From: Cellulosimicrobium protaetiae
GTDB taxonomy: Bacteria; Actinomycetota; Actinomycetes; Actinomycetales; Cellulomonadaceae
Length of the DNA: 64,000 nucleotides
Direction: 5' to 3'
Assembly (NCBI RefSeq): GCF_009708005.2
Contig: NZ_CP052757.1
Span: 992,001 to 1,056,000, forward strand
Part shown: positions 1-9,173 of the stretch, one piece after another
Position numbering within the stretch: position 1 is the stretch's first letter
How the letters are laid out: each line of letters opens with the position of its first letter
Program-made: the position numbers and the translations under genes
Notes under the pieces: model-generated
The model's input: only the letters and a program-made list of their open reading frames with translations
The model's database searches: none
Told to the model about the DNA's origin: nothing

Positions 1-27
1 CGGTGCCACGGTGTAGGTGCTGATCAT
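1..27 (-). CDS. N-terminal fragment of an unidentified protein
   Basis: Only the first nine codons (MISTYTVAP) are inside the window; the gene runs off the left edge. The start is chosen because the ATG at 27-25 is preceded on the minus strand by a good GGAGG ribosome site five bases upstream. Too little is visible to name a product. The downstream neighbour on the same strand would be outside the window. Confidence 0.5.
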
Positions 28-142
28 GGTGGTCCTCCAGGTCTGTCGTGCCACGGTCGGCCCGTGGCGTCCTGACCCGTCCAACCTTGAGCGCGCCTCG
101 CTCAATCCCGCGTTCGCGCACGACGAACGTGCCCCCGGGACC

Positions 143-1495
143 TCAGCACAGCGCGTGGTGCTGCCACACGCCCCACTCGGTGTACGACGGCGTCTCGCCC
201 CGGGTCCACCAGCGCGCCTGCCACAGGCTCCCGCCGTGCAGCACGCGGTCGCCACCGACGTAGACCGTCGTCGCGGACCATGCGGTGAGCGTCGGGTCGT
301 CGCACTCCTCGGGGTGCTCGGGCTCGGGGTCCGGAGTGTCCGTCGGCTGCGGCTCGGCCGGGTCGGTGGGGTCCGGCGTCGGTTCCTCGGTGGGACCGGG
401 CGTCGGCGTGCCGTCGGCGGGCACCACGGGGACGCCGGGGTTCACGAGGCCGTCGCCGCCGACGACCGTGTTGTCGTCCGTGACGGTGACCGGGCAGGTC
501 ACGGGGTCGTGCACGGTGACCTCGATCGCGTACCGACCGCTGCCCGCCGCGCCGTTGAGGTCGGCGTGGTTGCCGCGGAACACCGTCCCGCAGCCCCACC
601 CGGGCGACTGCTGGTGGGTCTGGAAGCCCGACTTCGTCGTCGCCGTCCCCACGTTGTCCTCGACGACGTAGTCGTTCCCCTTCACGTCGACCCACGAGTC
701 GTCGTAGTTCGCGCCCGTGAGCCCGTCTCCGACGAACGTGTTGCCCGCGATCCGTCCGCCCGTCGTCCCCTCCTTGACGTCGACGTTCTCGCCGCGCACC
801 CGCGGCCCGATGGTGTTGTCGAGGATCTGCACGTGGTCCGACCGGTCGGAGTAGTCGTTCGCCGAGCCGACGTACACGCCCTCGCCCATGCCGCGCCGGT
901 TCTGGCCCGTGTCGTGGATCGTCGAGCCGCGCACGACCCCGTACGAGCTCGACGACCGGAAGTGGATGCCCTCCATGTCGAGGTCGTGCACGGTGACCCC
1001 GTCGATCGTCACGTGGTCGGACGAGTCGACCATGATGCCCTTCTGCGCGTGCTGGAGAGTGACGCCCAGAACGGTCCAGTGGTCGGCGTCGGTGAGGTGC
1101 AGGACGTTCCCACCCCCGCTCGACGTCCGCAGCACGGCCGCGGCGCTCCCGCGCAGCATGACCGGGGCGCTCGCGGTCCCCGCCCGGCCCGTGACCTTGA
1201 AGTTGCCGACGTACGTCCCGTCCGCGAGCTCGATCGTCTGCCCCGGCGTGGCGGACGTCAGGGCCGCGCGCAGCTCGTTCGCCGTCTCCACGTGCACGAC
1301 GACGTCACTCCCCGCGTCGTTCGCCGCGGCGCTCGCGGGCGCTCCGGCGAGCACGGCGCAGACCCCGACGAGGGCTCCGACGAACACCGCGCGGGGATGG
1401 TGCGACCGCGGTGCGGCCGCGCGCGGTGCCGAGGGCGGGGCCGGAGCGGGGATCGATCGGGTGGCGACCTCGTCGTCGCGTGCGGTGCGGGCCAT
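143..1495 (-). CDS. Secreted right-handed beta-helix protein with C-terminal chitin-binding-like module
   Basis: 450 residues. A long basic N-terminus leads into a hydrophobic signal segment ending in ASA-A near residue 57. The middle (about 65-350) is made of short beta-helix rungs rich in Asn, Asp, Gly and Val (for example DHVTIDGVTVHDLDMEGIHF), typical of pectate-lyase-like or alginate-lyase-like folds. A Pro/Thr/Glu linker (about 355-400) then joins a roughly 45-residue C-terminal module with AWSATTVYVGGDRV and a terminal Cys, resembling carbohydrate-binding module 5/12. It is probably an extracellular polysaccharide lyase or hydrolase; the substrate cannot be read from sequence. The start ATG at 1495 is preferred over the longer reading, which would add 67 basic low-complexity residues. 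Confidence 0.8.
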   Translation of the reverse strand: MARTARDDEVATRSIPAPAPPSAPRAAAPRSHHPRAVFVGALVGVCAVLAGAPASAAANDAGSDVVVHVETANELRAALTSATPGQTIELADGTYVGNFKVTGRAGTASAPVMLRGSAAAVLRTSSGGGNVLHLTDADHWTVLGVTLQHAQKGIMVDSSDHVTIDGVTVHDLDMEGIHFRSSSSYGVVRGSTIHDTGQNRRGMGEGVYVGSANDYSDRSDHVQILDNTIGPRVRGENVDVKEGTTGGRIAGNTFVGDGLTGANYDDSWVDVKGNDYVVEDNVGTATTKSGFQTHQQSPGWGCGTVFRGNHADLNGAAGSGRYAIEVTVHDPVTCPVTVTDDNTVVGGDGLVNPGVPVVPADGTPTPGPTEEPTPDPTDPAEPQPTDTPDPEPEHPEECDDPTLTAWSATTVYVGGDRVLHGGSLWQARWWTRGETPSYTEWGVWQHHALC

Positions 1496-1647
1496 GGGGC
1501 GACGGTCCCGCCGCGGCCTCCGCCCGGTCAACGGCCGGCGGCAGATCGTGTGGTTCTCCCGCACCGGCGTACGGGGAATCACTATCCTGGCCGCGGTCGC
1601 GGACAGGGTGACGCGACGTGGGCAGGCGGGCGGGACGGACGGTACGC

Positions 1648-2010
1648 ATGGACGGGCGACGACGCAGGGGCGCCGCACGGCGGCGGGCCGCGGCATGGAC
1701 GGCCGTCGCGGCGACGGTCGTGAGCGCGACGGCCTGCGGCGGCGCGGACGACGAGCTGCCCGGCGGGCACACCTGGGTCGTCGCGCTCAGCCACGCGGAG
1801 GGCGACTGGCGGGGGTGCCTCGACACGTCGGGGACCGCGGTCGTTGAGGAGTGGGGGACGGCCGACCTGCCGTCGTCCTCCTGGGCCGTCCGGCTCGCGC
1901 CGCGCACGACGCGGGATACCGCGGAGGCTCTCGTGGCGTGCATCGAGGGTGAGCTGACCGGCGGCACGGTGACGCTCGACGACGGCGGCACCTGGACCGG
2001 GAGCCCGTAG
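1648..2010 (+). CDS. Small putative lipoprotein, unknown function
   Basis: 120 residues. An Arg-rich start is followed by a hydrophobic stretch ending in SATAC-GG, an acceptable lipobox, so the mature protein would be a lipid-anchored extracytoplasmic protein of roughly 85 residues. The mature part contains two further Cys (in GCLD and ACIE) that could form a disulfide. No family is recognised. A start 30 bases upstream is possible. It is transcribed divergently from the beta-helix gene and ends 38 bases before the convergent coiled-coil gene. Confidence 0.6.
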   Translation: MDGRRRRGAARRRAAAWTAVAATVVSATACGGADDELPGGHTWVVALSHAEGDWRGCLDTSGTAVVEEWGTADLPSSSWAVRLAPRTTRDTAEALVACIEGELTGGTVTLDDGGTWTGSP

Positions 2011-2048
2011 GGAGGACGTCGCCGCGAGTCGTTGCCCGGGAGGCTCGT

Positions 2049-3056
2049 TCAGGCACGCCGCACGGTGCGCCTCCTCTTGCGGGCGGCCGCGGCGCGCTCC
2101 TCGGCGGCGTCGAGCCGTGCGTCGGCCGCGTCGAGCGACTCGCGGGCCGTGGCCTCGGTGTCGCGCGCGTCGGCGAGCCGCGCACGCAGCTCCTCGCGCT
2201 CGTCGGCGAGCCGGGCCAGCTCGTCCTCCACACGCCCCAGCGCGTCCTCCACGTCGCCGACGGCGTCGCCTGCCGCGCGCACCGCGGCGTCGGCCTCGTC
2301 GCGCTCGGCCTCCCGGCGGTCGACCTCGGCCGCGGTCTCGTCGACCTCACGCTCGGCAGCCGCGACGGGGTCCTCGGGCGGCTCGTCGTCCGCGCGGGAG
2401 GGCTCCGAGCGCGAGGACCCGGCACCGGGCGCTCCGCTCCCGTCCCTCGCCTCCTTCTCCGCGGTCCCGGACCCGCCGCGCTCGGCCGCGCCGACGTATG
2501 CCCTCAGCTCGACGACGTCGGCGGGCTCGCCGCCCTCGTCGACGATGCCGAACCCGACGTGCTGGAGGGCCTGCGAGAGCCGCCCCGCGCGCACGAGCGC
2601 CCCCGCGTCCGGGTCCATGACCGCGGCGGTGAGCGTCTCGGCGAGCCGGTCGAGCGCCGTCGCGGACACCGCCCGGCCGGCGACCTCGCCCGCGTCGCGG
2701 ATCTCGCCCACGATGCGCTCGACGCGCTCGCGCCGCAGCCGGTCGAGCGTCCTGATGCGCGTGCGGTCGCGGTCCGCCGTCGCGTCGCGCAGCTCGTCCC
2801 CGAGGCTGACGAGCGCGGCGACGTCGTCGGGTCGCTCGCGCGCGACCTGGTTGACGACCCACGCCGCCACGGTCGGCTTCGCGAGCCGCGCCACGCGCTC
2901 CGCGCCGACGGCGTCCCCCGACGCCTTGATCTCCTTCGCCGCCGCGGTGCGGGCGACGACGAACTGCTCGAGCGGCAGCGCGAAGAGCCCGTCGACGAGC
3001 GCGCCGACGTCGGTTGCGGCGCCGTCCGCGGTGCCGGGCGTGGTGCCCTCGCTCAT
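2049..3056 (-). CDS. Coiled-coil protein of unknown function
   Basis: 335 residues. The first 200 or so look like a folded helical domain (LFALPLEQFVVARTAAAKEI near the start). The region around residues 205-235 is Gly/Ser/Glu-rich and disordered. The last 100 residues are an Ala/Glu/Asp/Arg coiled coil ending in a basic tail ([10 protein letters not shown]). It is cytoplasmic with no signal. Its ATG overlaps the stop of the upstream exonuclease gene (ATGA), so the two are translationally coupled and it may work with that nuclease; that link is inference. I recognise it as a common actinobacterial hypothetical but know no function. Confidence 0.7.
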   Translation of the reverse strand: MSEGTTPGTADGAATDVGALVDGLFALPLEQFVVARTAAAKEIKASGDAVGAERVARLAKPTVAAWVVNQVARERPDDVAALVSLGDELRDATADRDRTRIRTLDRLRRERVERIVGEIRDAGEVAGRAVSATALDRLAETLTAAVMDPDAGALVRAGRLSQALQHVGFGIVDEGGEPADVVELRAYVGAAERGGSGTAEKEARDGSGAPGAGSSRSEPSRADDEPPEDPVAAAEREVDETAAEVDRREAERDEADAAVRAAGDAVGDVEDALGRVEDELARLADEREELRARLADARDTEATARESLDAADARLDAAEERAAAARKRRRTVRRA

Positions 3057-4375
3057 GACGCCCAGCGTCGCACCCCGGTGCCGGACGTGCGCCCGCTCGC
3101 GGTGTCCCGCGTGGCGAGCAGGGCCGCGAAGGCCGCCTCGGTGACGACGGGGATGCCGTAGCGGCGGGCGGTGCGGGCCTTCGTCGAGAGCGAGTCCGGG
3201 TCGGCCGCGACGACGAGGCGGGTACGGCGCGTCACGTAAGGCCAGGGGGAGAGACCGGCGGCGCGCACGTCGCGCTCCCAGGTCTCGCGCGGGCGGGACA
3301 TCGACCCGGTGAGCACGACCTCGGCGCCGTCCGAGAGCACGAACGCCGGACGCGGCCCGACCGCCGTCTCCTGCGTGAGCCGCGCCCCGAGCGCCGCGTC
3401 GACGGCACCCGCGACGTCGTCGGCGTCGAGGCCGAGCTGACCGGCGACCTCGTGCAGCGCGGGATCGTCGCGCAGGGTCGTGGCGTCGTCGTCGCGGGCG
3501 CCGCGGTCGGTCGTACCGGCTCGCGCCGCGACCTCCGCCGTCGCGAGGGCGGCGAGATAGTCCCGGTGCACCCGTTCGACGGCCGGGCGGTCGAGACCGG
3601 CGCGGCGTGCCTCGGCGACGAGCGCCGCCCGCTCGGCGTGGGACACGTACCGGTCGAGGAGGGCGTCGTCGAGCAGGCGCACGTACGCGTCGGGCGAACG
3701 CCCACCGGGGGTGCGGGGCACCACCTCGTCGAGCGCGGCGAGCCAGTGGCCGCGCGCACGGCTGGCCCCGCGCAGGACGGGTTCCACGTCGGGGAGCGTG
3801 GCGGGCAGCGACCACCGCACGCCGTCGGCCGCGGCGCGCGCCACGTCCCAGCACTCGTCGTCGGCCGCGACGTCGAGGTAGTGCCCGAGCAGCCCCGCGG
3901 TGGCGCGGGCGTCGCCCAGGGCCGAGTGGACGCCGTCGTGCACGACGCCGACTGTGGCGCAGCACGCGGCCAGCGCGCGCGAGCCCGTGAGGTAGCGGCC
4001 GGCGAGCTGCTGCGTGCACAGGCACGCGACCGGGTCGATCGCCGCAGAGATCCCGGCGCGCCCGATCTCCGCGCGCAGGAACCGCGTGTCGAACGCCGCG
4101 TTGTGCGCCACGAGGACGCGCCCGGCGAGGAGGCGCAGGAGGGCGGGGGCGACGCGGTCGAACGTCGGGGCGAGCGCGACGTCCGCAGCCGCGATGCCGT
4201 GCACGTGCTGCGGCCCCAGGTCGCGCTCGGGATTGACCAGGGTGCACCACTCGTCCTCGACCTGGCCCGCGTCGTCCAAGAGGACCACCGCGACCTCGGC
4301 CACCCGGTCGCCGAGCCGCGGGGAGAACCCCGTGGTCTCGAGGTCGACGACGGCGAATCCGGGCACGGGGCACAT
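3053..4375 (-). CDS. DnaQ-like 3'-5' exonuclease with C-terminal BRCT domain
   Basis: 440 residues. Residues 1-170 form a DEDDh exonuclease: FAVVDLETTGFSP (Exo I), HNAAFDTRFL (Exo II) and the HSALGDARATAGLL block (Exo III, His and Asp). The middle is an unassigned helical region. The last 90 residues (VLTGSMSRPRETWERDV through the AFAALL segment) resemble a BRCT fold as found in DNA ligase and epsilon-like proteins. It likely trims DNA or RNA 3' ends in repair. The ATG at 4375 sits directly before the Exo I motif; longer readings add low-complexity sequence. Operon with the coiled-coil gene by a 4-base overlap. Confidence 0.85.
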   Translation of the reverse strand: MCPVPGFAVVDLETTGFSPRLGDRVAEVAVVLLDDAGQVEDEWCTLVNPERDLGPQHVHGIAAADVALAPTFDRVAPALLRLLAGRVLVAHNAAFDTRFLRAEIGRAGISAAIDPVACLCTQQLAGRYLTGSRALAACCATVGVVHDGVHSALGDARATAGLLGHYLDVAADDECWDVARAAADGVRWSLPATLPDVEPVLRGASRARGHWLAALDEVVPRTPGGRSPDAYVRLLDDALLDRYVSHAERAALVAEARRAGLDRPAVERVHRDYLAALATAEVAARAGTTDRGARDDDATTLRDDPALHEVAGQLGLDADDVAGAVDAALGARLTQETAVGPRPAFVLSDGAEVVLTGSMSRPRETWERDVRAAGLSPWPYVTRRTRLVVAADPDSLSTKARTARRYGIPVVTEAAFAALLATRDTASGRTSGTGVRRWAS

Positions 4376-4590
4376 TCTGCCCGACACCGTCGCCACCCCC
4401 GTCCCGCCCCGCCGGACCGTGACGGCCACGTGAACACCCGGCGCCGTGGGGCGCAGGGCTTTCGCGCACGCCCCTGCGGGCCTACGCTCGCCAGCACACG
4501 AGCCTCCGCAGCGTCGCGTCTCGTGTGCGACTCGGCCGGACCCCGACACGACCGGGGGCGGTCGGCGGGGGCCACTGTCGAGGAGGATGC

Positions 4591-6357
4591 GTGAGACCAC
4601 GAACGATCGTCCCGTCTGTCGCCGCCGCGAGCCTCGTGCTCGCGGCTCTGACCGCGGCGCCCGTCGGCGCCGCTCCCGGAGGTGGCCTGCGTGCCGCCGC
4701 CGGGCCGCCCCCGCTCGAGGACCTCGTCACCGGCGACGCGGTCATGGAACGGCTCCAGGACTTCCAGGACATCGCCGACGCCAACGGCGGCAACCGCGCG
4801 ATGGAGACGCCCGGCTACGAGGCCAGCGCCGCGTACGTCGAGCAGGAGCTCGCCGCCGCCGGCTACGAGCCCGAGCGCCAGTACTTCACCTTCGAGGACC
4901 TGGTCACCGACGACCTGTCCCTCACCGCGGCGGGCGTCTCCGTGACGTCCGACCTGTACCCCGCCGAGTTCGCTCCCGACACCCCGGACGACGGCGTCAC
5001 GGGCCCGATCGTGCAGCCCGGCGACCCGCTCGTGCAGGGTTGCACCGCCGACACCTGGGACGGGATCGACGTGGCGGGTGCCGTCGCGCTCGTCAGCCGC
5101 GGGTCGTGCCCGTTCGCGGACAAGGTGCTGCACGCCTCGACCGCCGGGGCCGCCGCCGTCATCCTCTACAACAACACCGACGGTGCTCTCAGCCCGACGC
5201 TCGGTGCGGAGAACGACGCGTGGGTCCCGACGGTCGGCATCACGCAGGCCGACGGCCAGGCGATCCTCGCCGCGATCGCGGGCGGCGCGCCCGCGGAGGC
5301 GACGTACGACCTGCAGACGCACGTCGAGCAGTTCGAGTCCTTCAACGTGCTCGCCCAGACCCCGGGCGGTCGCGACCACAACGTCGTCATGGCGGGCGCG
5401 CACCTCGACAGCGTCGAGGACGGTGCGGGGATCAACGACAACGGGTCCGGCTCGGCCGCGATCCTCGAGGTCGCCGTCCAGCTCGCCGCCGCGACCGACG
5501 GCGGGCAGGACGTCGAGAACGCCGTCCGGTTCGCGTGGTGGGGCGCGGAGGAGGTCGGCCTGCGCGGCTCGACCCACTACGTCGACGACCTCGTCGCGAA
5601 CGACCCGGCGGCGCTCGACGACATCGCGACCTACCTGAACTTCGACATGGTCGGCTCGCCGAACTACATCATCGGCGTGTACGACGCGAACGAGTCGACG
5701 CACCCGGCGCCCGTGCCGGTGCCCCCGGGCTCGGCCGAGACCGAGGCCGTGTTCACGGACTACTTCGACGGCATCGGGCAGGCGTGGGTCGACACGGAGT
5801 TCTCGGGCCGGTCCGACTACCAGGCGTTCATCGAGAACGGCGTCCCGGCTTCCGGCCTGTTCACCGGCGCGGACGGCTCGAAGACGGCCGAGGAGGTCGC
5901 GCTGTTCGGCGGCACCGAGGGCATCTTCTACGACCCGAACTACCACTCCCCGGCGGACACCATCGACAACGTCGACCCGACGGCGCTCGACATCATGTCG
6001 CGTGCGATCGGGCACGCGGTCGCGGCGCTCTCCGAGGACACGTTCGCGGTCAACGGGGTGGGCAACCCGCGCGTCGACGGCATCGAGGCGCAGGCCCGCT
6101 GCCTCAACGGGACCGCCTACGTCGCGGTGCGCGCGACGAACGGGGAGGACGCCCCCGCAGACGTCCGACTCATCACCACGTTCGGTGAGAAGAAGGTGTC
6201 GTCCCTCGCGCCGGACAAGAACGTGTACCAGTCGTTCAACACCCGGGCGACGTCCGTCGCGGCGGGGACGGCGACCGTCGCCGCGTACCAGTGGCGCGGG
6301 GGCGACCCGGTCTACCAGCGGTACGACGTCGCCTACGACGCGATCGACTGCGGCTGA
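4591..6357 (+). CDS. Secreted M28-family aminopeptidase with PA domain
   Basis: 588 residues. A Sec signal peptide covers about residues 1-28 (PVGAAPGG). A protease-associated domain is inserted around residues 130-235. The M28 zinc peptidase core shows AHLDS (His271, Asp273), INDNGSG (Asp283), the EE pair at 320-321 (WWGAEEVGLRGS) and YHSPADT for the last His ligand. A C-terminal domain of about 110 residues with two Cys follows. The arrangement matches Streptomyces-type leucine aminopeptidases that release N-terminal residues from extracellular peptides. The GTG at 4591 is chosen because GGAGG lies just upstream and it puts the hydrophobic signal at the N-terminus. Confidence 0.9.
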   Translation: MRPRTIVPSVAAASLVLAALTAAPVGAAPGGGLRAAAGPPPLEDLVTGDAVMERLQDFQDIADANGGNRAMETPGYEASAAYVEQELAAAGYEPERQYFTFEDLVTDDLSLTAAGVSVTSDLYPAEFAPDTPDDGVTGPIVQPGDPLVQGCTADTWDGIDVAGAVALVSRGSCPFADKVLHASTAGAAAVILYNNTDGALSPTLGAENDAWVPTVGITQADGQAILAAIAGGAPAEATYDLQTHVEQFESFNVLAQTPGGRDHNVVMAGAHLDSVEDGAGINDNGSGSAAILEVAVQLAAATDGGQDVENAVRFAWWGAEEVGLRGSTHYVDDLVANDPAALDDIATYLNFDMVGSPNYIIGVYDANESTHPAPVPVPPGSAETEAVFTDYFDGIGQAWVDTEFSGRSDYQAFIENGVPASGLFTGADGSKTAEEVALFGGTEGIFYDPNYHSPADTIDNVDPTALDIMSRAIGHAVAALSEDTFAVNGVGNPRVDGIEAQARCLNGTAYVAVRATNGEDAPADVRLITTFGEKKVSSLAPDKNVYQSFNTRATSVAAGTATVAAYQWRGGDPVYQRYDVAYDAIDCG

Positions 6358-6397
6358 CGCCACCGCACCAGGCGCCACCGTACAGGCGCGGCGCAGC

Positions 6398-6436
6398 GGG
6401 CCGGGGTCGTCCTCCACGTGGGGGCGGCCCCGGCCC
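6398..6436 (+). terminator. Probable terminator of the aminopeptidase gene
   Basis: A 9-bp G+C-only stem (GGGCCGGGG with CCCCGGCCC) encloses a 21-base loop, beginning 40 bases after the peptidase stop. There is no U tract, as is usual in such high-GC genomes. Confidence 0.45.
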
Positions 6437-6552
6437 TGCCATGCCGCGGGGTCGAGGTGCAGGCGCCCACGGGCACCGGCGTCCCGGCGTGCGACCGAGG
6501 TCTACGCTGACCCTCGGTGCGCCCGCCGTGGGGTGCGACGACGGGGGGCCAC

Positions 6553-7731
6553 GTGGCGAAGGAACCGTTCCTCACGACGACGGACGACGAGCCGGGCGAC
6601 GGCCCGGACCTGCCCGGGGTCGTGCCGGGCGACGACCGCGGCACCCTCGCACGTCTGCTCGGCGAGCGCCGGCTCCTGCGCGTCCCCACGCTCCCGACGA
6701 TCCCCCGGCCGACGCTGCCCGCGGTCCCGCGGCCCACGTTCTCGCTGCCGGGCCGCCGGGCGCGACGTGACGACCCGACCGCGACGCCGGTGGCGGCGAC
6801 GCGTCCTGCGGCCGAGGACGACGCCGCCGGCGCCGAGGGGGCGGACGTCGTCGACCCGCGCCTGGACGCGGAGCTCGAGGACGCCCTGGTCGAGGCGCTC
6901 GCCGGGGACGCTGACGTGCCGGAGGACGCGACCGAGGACGCGCCCGAGGGCACGACCGAGGACGAGACCGACGAGGGCGGGCTCGACGAGGTCGTCGCGG
7001 ACTGGGTCCGGCGCGCGATCGCCGCCTACCCGCGCCCGTCGTACCCGCTGGAGCGCGAGTGGGACGTGTCGGTACAAGGCGTCGTGCGGCTCGTCCCGTA
7101 CGTGCCGCGGTTCGCGACGGCGCCGCTCGCGCTGCTCGACCGGTTCGGTGCCGTGACGATTGGCCCCGAGAGGGTCGGCCTCGACGGGAAGGACGTCGAG
7201 TGGGACCGCGTGGTCGAGGTCCGCACGGCACCCGCGTGGACGTGCCTGTCCGCGGAGGCGCTCGAGGTGAACCTCGCGCAGTACGTGGTCGCGCTGCCGC
7301 CGCTGCCCGGCCGTGCGTGGGTGCTGCGCAAGATCAGCGAGCTCCTGCTCTCCCTCTACCTCGCCGTCCTGCCGCCGGACGAGGACGGCGCCGACGCGGT
7401 CGCCGACGCGCAGGCACTCCTGGGCAGGGAGGGCGACAGCACCGGTGACCGGCCGGACCCGATGTTCGACCGCGTCGTGACCCAGGTCGTGTACCGGCGA
7501 CGGTTCGGGACGGGCGAGACGCAGGCGAGCACGACGTCCGTCCTGCTCCAGCTCGCGCTCCGCGGCGCGACCGACACGATCGTGCAGACCGCCGCCGAGC
7601 GCGGGGTCGAGGTCGTTCACGAGCGCGCGGAGGACACGAGCGTCGGGCAGGTCGTGGCGCGCGCCGCGACGTGGCGCCGCACCGCGCTCGACCTGCACGA
7701 CCGGGTCGAGCGCCGCGTCCGGCGACGCTGA
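6553..7731 (+). CDS. Hypothetical protein with acidic disordered N-terminal half
   Basis: 392 residues, no signal or membrane segment. Residues 1-150 are low complexity: a Pro/Thr/Leu stretch (VPTLPTIPRPTLPAVPRPTF), an Arg patch, then a strongly acidic run rich in Glu and Asp. Residues 150-390 look folded and contain a beta-rich segment (FGAVTIGPERVGLDGKDVEW) reminiscent of PH-like domains, then alternating helices. The GTG at 6553 after GGGGG is preferred over a GTG 36 bases upstream. No family is recognised. It ends three bases before the convergent SDR-like gene. Confidence 0.65.
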   Translation: MAKEPFLTTTDDEPGDGPDLPGVVPGDDRGTLARLLGERRLLRVPTLPTIPRPTLPAVPRPTFSLPGRRARRDDPTATPVAATRPAAEDDAAGAEGADVVDPRLDAELEDALVEALAGDADVPEDATEDAPEGTTEDETDEGGLDEVVADWVRRAIAAYPRPSYPLEREWDVSVQGVVRLVPYVPRFATAPLALLDRFGAVTIGPERVGLDGKDVEWDRVVEVRTAPAWTCLSAEALEVNLAQYVVALPPLPGRAWVLRKISELLLSLYLAVLPPDEDGADAVADAQALLGREGDSTGDRPDPMFDRVVTQVVYRRRFGTGETQASTTSVLLQLALRGATDTIVQTAAERGVEVVHERAEDTSVGQVVARAATWRRTALDLHDRVERRVRRR

Positions 7732-7734
7732 GCG

Positions 7735-8418
7735 CTACCGGTCGAGCGCCTCGAGGACCGGGGTCTCGCCCGCGGTGAAGCGGACGAAGCGACCGGAGGA
7801 CGCCGGGGTGCGCAGCGCCTGCGCCACCACCATCGCGACGTCCGCTCGCGAGACCCGCGAGGCCGCGCCGTCCGGGACGTCGTCGGCCCCGTCGAGCCCG
7901 TCGGCGCCGTCCCCGACGACGCGGATCGCGCCGGTCGGGTCGTCGTCCGTGAGGGTGCCCGGGCCGAGGATCGTCCAGTCGAGGTCCGTGCCGCGCAGGT
8001 GGTCGTCGGCGGCGAGCTTCGCGTCCGCGTAGGGGAAGAAGCTCGAGTCCGGGTCGACGCCGTGGTCTGGCACCGACCCGATCCACGACACCATGACGTA
8101 CCGCGGCACCTCCGCCGCGCCCGCGGCGTCCATCGAGCGGCTCGCGGCGTCGCGGTCGACGGCGTAGGTGCGCTCCGGGCTCCCGCCGCCCGCGCCCGCG
8201 GACCACACGACGGCGTCGAACCCGCCGAACGCGGCCGTGAGCTCGTCGGCCGAGGCGTGCTCGACGTCGAGCAGGAGCGGCTCGCCGCCCAGGCGGCGGA
8301 CGAGCGGGAGCTGCTCCTCGGCGCGCACGATCCCGGTGACGGCAGCACCGTGGTCGACGAGGATCGGGACGAGCAGCCGGCCCACCTTGCCGTGGGCTCC
8401 GACGAGGGCGATCTTCAT
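7735..8418 (-). CDS. NAD(P)-binding atypical SDR / NAD-dependent epimerase-like protein
   Basis: 227 residues. The N-terminus has the Rossmann dinucleotide motif MKIALVGAHGKVGRLL (G8, G11, G14 spacing). DAVVWSAGAGGGSPE lies at the end of the fourth strand, and a catalytic-type Tyr/Lys pair is seen in SSFFPYADAKLAADD. The length and motifs fit the atypical SDR_a5 group often annotated as NAD(P)H-binding protein; the substrate is unknown. The ATG at 8418 directly precedes the Rossmann strand. Cytoplasmic. Confidence 0.85.
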   Translation of the reverse strand: MKIALVGAHGKVGRLLVPILVDHGAAVTGIVRAEEQLPLVRRLGGEPLLLDVEHASADELTAAFGGFDAVVWSAGAGGGSPERTYAVDRDAASRSMDAAGAAEVPRYVMVSWIGSVPDHGVDPDSSFFPYADAKLAADDHLRGTDLDWTILGPGTLTDDDPTGAIRVVGDGADGLDGADDVPDGAASRVSRADVAMVVAQALRTPASSGRFVRFTAGETPVLEALDR

Positions 8419-8514
8419 GCGGCGCACTCCTGTCTGCTGGCGGTGTGCGTCCACCGTGCTACCCCGTGGACGCCGTCGCCACCCGGGGAGCGTGTCAGGG
8501 GGGCGGGAGGTGTG

Positions 8515-9066
8515 TCAGGGGCACTTCCGTGCGTTCGGCGCGGCCGCCAACGTCACCGTGGCCGAGCCGCGCAGGAGGTCGCCGGCCGCCGGGTCCTGGA
8601 CGCAGACCGTCCAGCCGTTCGACACGCCCGGCAGGGCACCCGCGCCCGGGTCGCGCGCGTCCACGACCACCACCGTCGACGCGCCCCGCTGCGCCAGGTC
8701 GGCGCGCGCCTGCCGGATCTTCGTCTCGACGAGGTTCGGCATCGGGAACGCGGGCTCGATCTCGACCGAGACCTCGACGCCGTCGGACCCGCCGGGCGGC
8801 ACCGGCTGGCCCGGCCCGGTGGTCGGGGTCTCGGTGGGGCCGTCGGTCGGGGCCGCGGTCGGCTCGGCGGTCGGTCCGGTGGTCGGCTCAGCGCTGGGGG
8901 ACGGCGGCGGGGTGCCCGGCCCGCCGGGAAGACCCTCGGCGCGGCACCCGGCCAGCGCCGTCGCGGCCACGACCGCGAGCACGGCGACGCGCCCCGCGCG
9001 TCGTCGGTTCCTGTTCCTCGTCCGGTACGTCGTCGCCGACGGTGCCGTCGTTCGTCCTGCCACCAC
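8515..9066 (-). CDS. Lipoprotein with a single C-terminal PASTA-like domain
   Basis: 183 residues. A basic N-terminus and hydrophobic segment end in a clear lipobox (LAGC). A 50-residue linker of Pro/Thr/Ser/Gly repeats (EPTTGPTAEPTAAPTDGPTE) is followed by about 75 residues resembling one PASTA unit (MPNLVETKIRQARADL, then GVSNGWTVCVQDP), with two Cys likely disulfide-bonded. PASTA domains bind peptidoglycan or muropeptides, so a cell-envelope role is plausible. The GTG pair at 9066/9063 is taken as the start with GGGGG upstream. Confidence 0.7.
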   Translation of the reverse strand: MVAGRTTAPSATTYRTRNRNRRRAGRVAVLAVVAATALAGCRAEGLPGGPGTPPPSPSAEPTTGPTAEPTAAPTDGPTETPTTGPGQPVPPGGSDGVEVSVEIEPAFPMPNLVETKIRQARADLAQRGASTVVVVDARDPGAGALPGVSNGWTVCVQDPAAGDLLRGSATVTLAAAPNARKCP

Positions 9067-9173
9067 ACGTGCCCCCGGTTGCCCCTGCGAACTGCCTTGC
9101 GTCTTCGAGGGTACGTGACGGTCGCCGCGGGCGCGGGGCGGAGGGCCGCCGACGCCGGGTGATCCTCGGGGTG

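Noticed and set aside
3232-6417. Very long minus-strand open frame (over 1000 codons)
   Set aside because: It is antisense to the M28 peptidase and out of frame with the exonuclease; the composition (Arg/Asp/Val runs) is that of a high-GC shadow frame.
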